Positions 7,194 through 12,678 of a stretch of DNA of 12,678 nucleotides are shown piece after piece (positions within the stretch are counted from its first letter, which is position 1; every line of letters begins with the position of its first letter). The stretch is from Bacteroidota bacterium. Lineage in GTDB: Bacteria; Bacteroidota; Bacteroidia; UBA7662; CANHCV01. The notes under the pieces are model-generated. The model had not been told where the DNA came from. It was given only the letters and a program-made list of their open reading frames with translations, and searched no databases. The stretch spans positions 1 to 12,678 of the forward strand of contig JAIYBD010000280.1 of NCBI GenBank assembly GCA_027488715.1, given 5' to 3'. A program made the position numbers and the translations under genes.

Positions 7194-8210
7194 ATGAAAA
7201 AAATCTTGAAATGGATCGGAATCATCCTTGGAGGATTGATTGGATTTATCCTCATTGTTGGTCTTGTTGCCCCCAAATCTTATCATGTTGGTGTAACCCA
7301 TTTCACCAAGGCATCGGCCCAAAATGCAGCTCCCCTTTTTCAAAAGTGGGAAAATTGGGACCGATGGTCGCCTTGGAAAGCCTCCGATTCAACCATGAAA
7401 GTGTCCATCACCGGAACCTCTGGAACGGTAGGATCTCGGTACGATTGGGTGGGCGAAAACACCGGTGAAGGTAGCATGACCGTTACAGAAATCGATGCTT
7501 ATTCCTTGAAATTCGACCTCGCTTTTGGCGGCCCTCTTCCTTCCACTTGGAAATGTAAAATGGAAGCTCAAGATACCTTGGGTGGTAGCACCCTTTCTTG
7601 GACGTTCGACGGAGAAAGCCCCTACCCTTTCAACGCTTTTTCGTATTTGTTCAATATGGAGGACTATGTTCGAAGCGATTTTGAAAAAGGCTTGAAATCC
7701 ATCGGCTCCATTGCCGAAGGCCCCGTGACCTACGACATTGAAATGATGAAAAATCCAGGTCTTCACTTTTTGATCAATCGAGCTACCGTAAAATTTGGCG
7801 ACATCCCTGCTTTTTTTGGAGAACGGTATGGCGTCATTTATCCGGAAGCTGAAAAGTTAAACATAAAAGCAGGCACTCCATGTGGGTTGTTCTTTACGTA
7901 CAATACGGAAAAAGGAGAAACCGATATGGCCGCTGCAGCTGAAGTTCCAGAACGGCCAAAGCAAAAATCGCCCCTCTTCACCGCCATCAGCATCGATCAA
8001 AACGTTGCTCCAACCCTTTTAAAAATCAATTACTACGGTCCGTACGAGGGAACAGGTGCTGCTCACGAAGCCATGGATGTATTCATGAAGCAAGAAAATT
8101 TAGTTCAGGTACCTCCCGTGATTGAACGTTATGTGACCGATCCAGGAACCCAGAAAGATCCCAATAAGGTGCTTACCGAAATCATTTATGCCGTGAAGAA
8201 AAAGAATTAA
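7194..8210 (+). CDS. Membrane-anchored SRPBCC and GyrI-like (effector-binding) two-domain protein
   Basis: A 338-aa protein with a single N-terminal transmembrane segment (about residues 5-26, WIGIILGGLIGFILIVGLVA after MKKILK). It is followed by an SRPBCC/polyketide-cyclase fold (about 30-175; WENWDRWSPW at 52-61 and GSRYDWVGENTGEGSM at 80-95 are typical). After a linker it has a GyrI-like/AraC effector-binding domain (about 190-336), with FFGERYGVIYP, KINYYGPYEGTGAAHEAMD and the late ERYVTDPG, whose Glu is the usual ligand-contact position. The fusion is widespread in Bacteroidota and probably binds a small hydrophobic molecule in the periplasm or at the membrane, but its ligand is unknown. 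It has no DNA-binding domain, so it is not itself a transcription factor. The start at 7194 gives a normal anchor; the ATG at 7149 would add 15 residues of low quality. It ends in a stop codon shared with the opposite gene. Confidence 0.85.
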   Translation: MKKILKWIGIILGGLIGFILIVGLVAPKSYHVGVTHFTKASAQNAAPLFQKWENWDRWSPWKASDSTMKVSITGTSGTVGSRYDWVGENTGEGSMTVTEIDAYSLKFDLAFGGPLPSTWKCKMEAQDTLGGSTLSWTFDGESPYPFNAFSYLFNMEDYVRSDFEKGLKSIGSIAEGPVTYDIEMMKNPGLHFLINRATVKFGDIPAFFGERYGVIYPEAEKLNIKAGTPCGLFFTYNTEKGETDMAAAAEVPERPKQKSPLFTAISIDQNVAPTLLKINYYGPYEGTGAAHEAMDVFMKQENLVQVPPVIERYVTDPGTQKDPNKVLTEIIYAVKKKN

Positions 8211-9076
8211 CGAAGAATTCGATAGTTCTTATATCCTATTTCCCAGCCAAGGACTTTTTTCGCAAAAGCCTTGGCTTTTTCTTTGATGGAACGTCGGTCG
8301 ATGGAAAGATCGAAATCGAATTTCCAATTTTGGGTTTCAATGCGTTTCCGCATGACTTCCGGATGCGTTCCTTTAAACTTTTGAAGGGCATCGATGCCCG
8401 AATAATCGAACTCAGCTTTGTTTCCTACATGTTCCGCCAACCATGCATCGTCGTGCCAAAGGCGGTGAAACGCCTGCTGTTTCCGTTGCATGGCATCAGG
8501 AGGTTTCACCCAACCGTAGTGATGAACGGTGGCTTCTACCTTTTTCACCTTGAGTTTTTCAGATGGAAACTTTCGAAATCCTTGGGCATCTTTATAAGAA
8601 AACACCCCATTAACGGGTCGAATAATTCGAATTTCATGATGGTACCAACGGGAGGAAGAACCCACGTAATCGTAACTTCCGTAAAAATGCAAGTACTTGA
8701 AAAGCAAACCCTCCACGTGTTCATCGCTCTTCCATTTCTCCATGGCAGATCGAATGGCGGCATGGTCGTTTTCGTGGAAGCATTCATCTCCTTGAATATA
8801 AATGGCCCAATCGGAATCGGGAGAAACGGCGGCCAACGCTTTATCGGTTTCTAAGGCAAGCACCCGGCCGCCTTCTCGCATTTCATCGTTCCAAACGGTA
8901 TCGACAATGCGAATTTTAGGACCCAAGGCTTCCACCAAGGCCCGAGTAGAATCTTCAGAATTTCCTACGGCAACCACCACCTCATCGCACAAGGGAAGAA
9001 TGGAAGAAATGGCTTCTACAATGGGATAATCGTACTTTTCGGCATTCCGAATGAAGGTAAATCCCGAAACTTTCAT
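8207..9076 (-). CDS. Family 2 glycosyltransferase
   Basis: A 289-aa cytoplasmic, GT-A type glycosyltransferase. The N-terminus MKVSGFTFIRNAEKYDYPI (1-19) is the first Rossmann strand and nucleotide loop of this GT2 group. CDEVVVAVGNSEDST (30-44) follows, and WAIYIQGDECFHE (90-102) holds the acidic metal-site motif (GDE in place of DxD). HEIRIIRP (147-154) and VHHYGWVKPP (184-193) are typical of the same group. No transmembrane segment is visible; the Lys-rich C-terminal helix may contact the membrane. The donor and acceptor cannot be told from the sequence. The start is in an ATGA overlap with the Sua5 stop codon, so the two are coupled; a longer frame from 9136 would only recode the end of Sua5. 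The 3' end overlaps the convergent SRPBCC gene by 4 nt. Confidence 0.85.
   Translation of the reverse strand: MKVSGFTFIRNAEKYDYPIVEAISSILPLCDEVVVAVGNSEDSTRALVEALGPKIRIVDTVWNDEMREGGRVLALETDKALAAVSPDSDWAIYIQGDECFHENDHAAIRSAMEKWKSDEHVEGLLFKYLHFYGSYDYVGSSSRWYHHEIRIIRPVNGVFSYKDAQGFRKFPSEKLKVKKVEATVHHYGWVKPPDAMQRKQQAFHRLWHDDAWLAEHVGNKAEFDYSGIDALQKFKGTHPEVMRKRIETQNWKFDFDLSIDRRSIKEKAKAFAKKVLGWEIGYKNYRILR
8245..8280 (+). terminator. Intrinsic terminator for the SRPBCC gene inside the antisense glycosyltransferase
   Basis: AGCCAAGG (8245-8252) pairs with CCTTGGCT (8269-8276), with an additional inner TTTT/AAAA pairing, and a run TTTTT begins at 8276. The hairpin lies 34 nt after the SRPBCC stop codon and reads as a terminator on the plus strand, while the opposite strand codes for a Lys/Ala-rich segment near the C-terminus of the glycosyltransferase. 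Confidence 0.6.
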
Positions 9077-10008
9077 GCCGAAGCGCGTTTTAATCGATCG
9101 TTGATGGCGCGGCCCAAACCTGCTTCGGGAAGCCATTGAGCATAAATCATTTCGATGGGGAGTTCGTCCAGCTCCCGAAGGAATTTAAAAAGTTGAGCAG
9201 CAGCTTCAACGATGTTTCCGTCTTCCGACAAGTTTCGAAAGTGGTAAGCTTCGAAGGGTTGTGATCCAAAAAATAAGTATCCTTGATTGCAATCGCAATG
9301 CGTAGTGTTCCAATCCTCTACCATCACCACTTTTTTCTTTGGTGCATAATGCGAATCCAACATCCCCGGCGCAGCCGGTTTTGAACTGGAGGTTTGTACT
9401 CGACTGATCTTCACTCCGGCCATCTTTTCGATTTCCTCGGTGGTGCATCCACCTAAACGGTAAATGACCAAGCCGTTCTCCCAACCTACAATGGTGCTTT
9501 CCAATCCAACCGAACAAGGACCTCCGTCGAGCACCATGGAAATGGCTTCTCCTAACTGATTTTCTACGTGTTCTGCCGTGGTGGGGCTAACGTATCCGAA
9601 AGGATTTGCGCTGGGCGCCGCCAACGGAAAAGGAAGGGATTTTAAAACTTCCAAGGTTAGCGGATGGTTGGGAACACGAAAAGCACAACGTGAACTTCCC
9701 GCCGTTACCAAATCGGAGATGTTGTTTTTTTTAGGAAGTAATACCGTGAGTGGCCCCGGCCAAAGGTTTTCAGCTAATTTTCGCAATGGAGCCGGGAATT
9801 CAGACGCATAATTCTCCACTTCATTCAACGAGGAGCAATGAACAATGAGTGGATCGAAGTGCGGACGATTTTTAGCGGCAAAAATGGAGGCGACCGCTTT
9901 TTCATCGAGAGCATTGGCCGCTAATCCGTAAACGGTTTCCGTTGGGATCGCAACCAAATTTCCCTGTTTCAACTGGGAAATGGCTTCTTCGATGGAGGTA
10001 GAAATCAT
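9073..10008 (-). CDS. L-threonylcarbamoyladenylate synthase, Sua5/YrdC/YwlC type
   Basis: This enzyme makes threonylcarbamoyl-AMP from threonine, bicarbonate and ATP, the first step of t6A modification at position 37 of ANN-decoding tRNAs. At 311 aa it has the long Sua5 architecture instead of the short YrdC form. The YrdC domain (about 1-200) shows PTETVYGLA (22-30), KNRPHFDPLIVH (46-57), SAN (133-135) and GLESTIV (168-174). The linker PGMLDSHYAP (214-223) is the Sua5 loop that covers the active site, and the C-terminal domain (about 228-311) is complete. The start is placed at the ATG at 10008, 5 nt after a perfect TATCTTTG box. It heads a two-gene operon with the glycosyltransferase, a link with no obvious pathway meaning. 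Confidence 0.93.
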   Translation of the reverse strand: MISTSIEEAISQLKQGNLVAIPTETVYGLAANALDEKAVASIFAAKNRPHFDPLIVHCSSLNEVENYASEFPAPLRKLAENLWPGPLTVLLPKKNNISDLVTAGSSRCAFRVPNHPLTLEVLKSLPFPLAAPSANPFGYVSPTTAEHVENQLGEAISMVLDGGPCSVGLESTIVGWENGLVIYRLGGCTTEEIEKMAGVKISRVQTSSSKPAAPGMLDSHYAPKKKVVMVEDWNTTHCDCNQGYLFFGSQPFEAYHFRNLSEDGNIVEAAAQLFKFLRELDELPIEMIYAQWLPEAGLGRAINDRLKRASA

Positions 10009-10013
10009 GATGG

Positions 10014-10021
10014 CAAAGATA
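10014..10021 (-). promoter_or_regulatory. Sua5 -7 box
   Basis: On the minus strand TATCTTTG is an exact match to TAnnTTTG and ends 5 nt before the ATG. It lies in the 39-nt gap after the DUF4838 gene, so the Sua5 operon need not depend on read-through. A proper TTG at -33 is not evident. The message would be leaderless or nearly so. Confidence 0.55.
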
Positions 10022-10047
10022 ACCCCCTAAATCCAACCTTGGGGTAC

Positions 10048-12318
10048 TTACTTCACTTCGATTTCATCCAGAAACAACCAACTTTTATTCCCGTGGTAGG
10101 GATGCCAAAGTGGAAGTTCTTTGGAAGCAACCACCTCAAATTTCACGGCCTTGATTTTTCCAACCGAGGCGGGAACCGCAAACGAATAATCAAACGTCGT
10201 CGCATCCTGCATGCTGGAATTCATCTGCTTGTTCTCTCCCAAGGAGATCCATTTTCCATCCATTTTCTGAACCCATCCTTGAACGGTTTCCGGGAAAATG
10301 ATCCAACTTTTGGGGTAACTCAACACCCCCAGCGAAATTGTTTTTGCATCAAAAGGTTGATTCAGGGGCATTTCTACCGAAACATCTTTTCCTTCCCAAC
10401 CCAACCAATTCAATTTCCAGTTGGTGGTTCCATGAACGCCATCGGACAGCCGCGCAGCACCTTCTCCGGTGTAGCGAGGATCGGAAGCCGGCATCAATTT
10501 CGGAAGTTGATGAAAGGCCGCGTTTCCTTCGACCGAAACTTGGGTAGCTTTCTTGGTTTCAACGTAATACTTTTCGGCATTCATGCCGTTTTCATCGAAT
10601 TCCCACGTTCCCGTTTCCGAGCAAGTTCGGTGAAAATCTTCCAATAAATTCGCCATTTCTTCCTTTTTCATCCATGTTCCATTCTTTTCTTCATAAAATC
10701 CACGTGGTCCAAAAAGTTCGGTTTTGGCTATTTCCAAGCGGGAATATTGGATAGGAAGATGGGCAACCTTCACGCGCGCATGAAAAGCCGAGTCGGATTG
10801 GGTTGCCGCTAAAGCTGCCGAAAACAACGTTTCATATAGGGTGATGAAGTTGGAATTCAAAAAGGTATTCTTGTACTGGGCCGGACTTCCGTAGATGTCC
10901 AAACCTTGTTTGGTTTCCTTAGCGTTGCGGTGGAGGATATCTTGATATGCTTGAATTTCTTCGGCGGCGGGGCCGTAATAGGCGGAAAGAAACTTTTGCC
11001 GAATTTGATCTTCCCGAACGTTCGGATTCCACAGCCATTGACTTAGGAGATAACTTTTGTACTGCGCCCATTCCACTCCATTTCGGGCATTTCCTTGCTC
11101 AAATACCGCAGAAACATTGTTTTTTGAGAACAACTGAACGTTTGATTGAAGGGTATGAAGATTGGGGAACGGACACAAATAGTTGGTAAACTGAACGGTA
11201 TAGTCCCAAATTTTCAATGTTCCACCGCCCAATTGTGCCCACCCTTGCAGGTCATCTACAAAGGATTTGGAGCCGGGATGGGTGAGCATATCGGAACTTC
11301 GATCCAATTCGATGGAACATAGGGTGACCCAAACATTTTTGGCGGGTTTGGTAATTTTAGGTGGTTTTCGGGTGTATTGATACGCCAAAGTGGTGATGAT
11401 TTGCTGCGGAAATGCCTCGGCCACTTGGTTCACCAATTGCAGCATCAATCCGGCGGGCGAACCTTCTTGTTGGTCGATATTCTTGCAATTTTCACATTCG
11501 CAGTTGTAATAGCAATCGTTTTGGCTCACACTCCAGATGCGATAATCGGGATGAGCTTGAATTTCCTTCCCTAAATTTTGGATGATGAGTTCACGAACGG
11601 CGGGATTGGAAAGGCAAAGTTGACCAAACGGAATGCGTTTCCCGCCAACGAGGGAAAAATATTCGGGATGAGCCTCGAAATGCACCTTGGGATCCACCAA
11701 TTTGTTGAAGGTGTGAACGTAGTACCCCTTGTACCAGAAGTCGCCGATGCCGTACACTTTTCGCCAATCTTTATAGAATTCGGAATCGTTGTAGGGGCCA
11801 TTCACCATGCGCACATCGAACGCGGGGGTTTCTGTTCGTGCTATTCCGTTGGGGATGGAAATGGACGCGGATTGATTCCAGGCAGGAAATGAAAATTCGG
11901 TGGGCGAAAAAACGATGCATTGGAGATAATCTTCGAAAAAGGTGGTTACGGCATTTACCAATCCTTTTCGGGGACCGCCGTTGAGCGTTAGGCTTTGGGC
12001 GTCAGTTTTTATTTGTAGGGCATCGGTTTGAGGCAATTCGGTGAGTCCGAAAAACACTTTTTGGGTTTTGGAGAAGATTTTTTCTTTGGATTGATAGCTG
12101 GAGAGTGGAACGGTTCTGAACGTTGGGATTTTCATTTTCGCCAACGCATCTTGGAACACGCTCAGCGCATGGGTGGTGCGGGCGTTCATGGAATCGGGTA
12201 CGATGATGATGGGGAAAGCTGTGTTTTTTTTCCCTTTTGGAAGTTGAACGGAAACGAGTTCGAAGCTCCAGGAGGAGAGGGAGGCTAACAACAATAGGAG
12301 GGAGACCAATATTTTCAT
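10048..12318 (-). CDS. Secreted DUF4838 domain protein with C-terminal beta-sandwich (glycoside-hydrolase-like)
   Basis: A 756-aa exported protein. Residues 1-18 are a signal peptide (MKILVSLLLLLASLSSWS). Residues about 35-160 resemble the alpha/beta domain that precedes the barrel in alpha-glucuronidases and GH20 enzymes, with GPRKGLVNAVTTFFEDYLQC at 115-134. The DUF4838 region spans about 165-460 and is probably a TIM barrel: FEAHPEYFSLVGGKR (214-228), SVSQNDCYYNCECENCKN (263-280) with a cysteine cluster (C269, C273, C275, C278), and FEQGNARNGVEW (406-417). A helical region (about 430-570) is followed by a discoidin-like beta-sandwich (about 610-756) with ARLSDGVHGTTNW and FLDEIEVK. The family is related in fold to glycan hydrolases, but its reaction is unknown and the catalytic acids are not assigned. 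No SusC/SusD pair or other carbohydrate gene is next to it. Confidence 0.85.
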   Translation of the reverse strand: MKILVSLLLLLASLSSWSFELVSVQLPKGKKNTAFPIIIVPDSMNARTTHALSVFQDALAKMKIPTFRTVPLSSYQSKEKIFSKTQKVFFGLTELPQTDALQIKTDAQSLTLNGGPRKGLVNAVTTFFEDYLQCIVFSPTEFSFPAWNQSASISIPNGIARTETPAFDVRMVNGPYNDSEFYKDWRKVYGIGDFWYKGYYVHTFNKLVDPKVHFEAHPEYFSLVGGKRIPFGQLCLSNPAVRELIIQNLGKEIQAHPDYRIWSVSQNDCYYNCECENCKNIDQQEGSPAGLMLQLVNQVAEAFPQQIITTLAYQYTRKPPKITKPAKNVWVTLCSIELDRSSDMLTHPGSKSFVDDLQGWAQLGGGTLKIWDYTVQFTNYLCPFPNLHTLQSNVQLFSKNNVSAVFEQGNARNGVEWAQYKSYLLSQWLWNPNVREDQIRQKFLSAYYGPAAEEIQAYQDILHRNAKETKQGLDIYGSPAQYKNTFLNSNFITLYETLFSAALAATQSDSAFHARVKVAHLPIQYSRLEIAKTELFGPRGFYEEKNGTWMKKEEMANLLEDFHRTCSETGTWEFDENGMNAEKYYVETKKATQVSVEGNAAFHQLPKLMPASDPRYTGEGAARLSDGVHGTTNWKLNWLGWEGKDVSVEMPLNQPFDAKTISLGVLSYPKSWIIFPETVQGWVQKMDGKWISLGENKQMNSSMQDATTFDYSFAVPASVGKIKAVKFEVVASKELPLWHPYHGNKSWLFLDEIEVK

Positions 12319-12321
12319 GGT

Positions 12322-12329
12322 TAAAAATA
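12322..12329 (-). promoter_or_regulatory. DUF4838 gene -7 box directly in front of the start codon
   Basis: On the minus strand TATTTTTA lies 3 nt before the ATG at 12318. It matches TAnnTTTG except for the last base, like the boxes at rpe and the SulP gene. No good -33 TTG is visible. A leaderless message is predicted. Confidence 0.45.
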
Positions 12330-12619
12330 CGGAGGGAATGGAAATGGCGTTGGAAAATTTTGGCCGGTGGTCTCGATCCTATTCATAAAGAAAAACCCGA
12401 AGAACGATCCGGTACCTGATGAGCCTCGAAGGAAGATGCCTGAGGGGCCTCGAAGGACGGCTTGGTTCACTTGGAGGTAGGAACTTCTCGATCCTCCACT
12501 CGCTTTTCTCGAAGCTGGTTGATGTGTCTGCTGAAGGATTTAAGGAACGGCAGGGGCCACACATCGTCGCAAACAGGGGCAAATATTGTTGTCGAAAACA
12601 AAACCAAAGTACGAGGAAA
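12330..12619. other. Region without a convincing gene; short direct repeats
   Basis: This region has a different texture from its neighbours, with several repeated words. TCTCGATCCT occurs at 12371-12380 and 12486-12495, and GCCTCGAAGGA at 12423-12433 and 12447-12457 (24-bp period). A minus-strand frame from an ATG at 12564 to a stop at 12379-12381 would give 61 residues with a repeated P-S-R composition, but it has no promoter or recognisable motif and looks like a by-product of the repeats. I cannot identify a non-coding RNA here. A decayed repetitive element is possible. Confidence 0.3.
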
Positions 12620-12678
12620 CGGGGGCTACCCTTCGCAATCGGGGGCTACCCTCTTCGCAAACGGGGGCTACCGCCCCC
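12620..12678. repeat. Degenerate tandem repeat, three copies of CGGGGGCTACC, cut by the right edge
   Basis: CGGGGGCTACC occurs at 12620-12630, 12640-12650 and 12662-12672. The periods are 20 and 22 bp, and the spacers share TTCGCAA (12632-12638 and 12654-12660). The last copy can fold as GGGGGC (12663-12668), TACC loop, GCCCCC (12673-12678), and the sequence ends exactly there. Its G+C content is far above that of the surrounding DNA. It does not look like a CRISPR array (spacers too short and similar to each other). Its function is unknown. Confidence 0.6.

Noticed and set aside
8330..8854. Plus-strand frame of 174 codons opposite the glycosyltransferase
   Set aside because: It is antisense to a coupled gene with clear motifs and has no promoter or recognisable domain.
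10022..10047. Terminator for the DUF4838 gene (ACCCC facing GGGGT)
   Set aside because: The stem has only 5 bp, the loop is 14 nt and no T run follows.
12379..12564. Minus-strand 61-codon frame at the right end
   Set aside because: Repeated P-S-R residues arise from the 11-bp DNA repeats; it has no promoter and no domain, so coding is not supported.
12620..12678. CRISPR array
   Set aside because: Spacers are only 9-11 nt and nearly identical to each other, and no cas gene is present.

Overview
The window looks like a chromosomal segment of a Bacteroidota bacterium, most likely Flavobacteriales. The signs are -7 promoter boxes of the TAnnTTTG type instead of E. coli -10 boxes, a lack of Shine-Dalgarno sequences, a TonB-dependent receptor with an N-terminal carboxypeptidase-regulatory-like domain, an FSQ/SAQ style of signal-peptide end, and a DUF4838 secreted protein. 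The assignment rests on these features only; no rRNA or other phylogenetic marker was compared.

Layout. (1) 1-358: the 5' end of a minus-strand gene for a small exported protein that leaves the window on the left, its promoter with an 11-bp tandem repeat upstream, and the intrinsic terminator of the next gene. (2) 359-1602: a minus-strand acetyl-CoA acetyltransferase, divergent from rpe across a 62-bp gap that holds both promoters. (3) 1603-5275: a tightly packed plus-strand operon of rpe, a TonB-dependent receptor and a MobA-like nucleotidyltransferase, joined by a TAATG and an ATGA stop/start overlap. (4) 5276-7193: a SulP anion transporter with its own promoter and an unusually abrupt C-terminus, followed by what looks like the decayed 5' end of a secreted-protein gene. 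(5) 7194-8210: a membrane-anchored SRPBCC plus GyrI-like protein, convergent with the next operon; one TTAA tetranucleotide supplies the stop codons of both strands. (6) 8207-10008: a minus-strand pair, Sua5/YrdC (t6A tRNA modification) then a family 2 glycosyltransferase, with ATGA overlap. (7) 10048-12318: a large secreted DUF4838 protein with its own promoter. (8) 12319-12678: no convincing gene, but several short direct repeats and, at the right edge, three copies of CGGGGGCTACC ending in a GC hairpin.

Most genes are housekeeping or common accessory genes (acyl-CoA metabolism, pentose phosphate pathway, tRNA modification, transport), and I see no complete mobile element, CRISPR array or defence cassette. 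The most interesting points are at the DNA level. Four promoters sit only 3-5 nt from the ATG, which predicts leaderless mRNAs and corrects several gene starts. A likely terminator lies inside the antisense 3' end of the glycosyltransferase. The SulP gene ends next to a remnant reading frame, and a repeat array is cut by the right edge.
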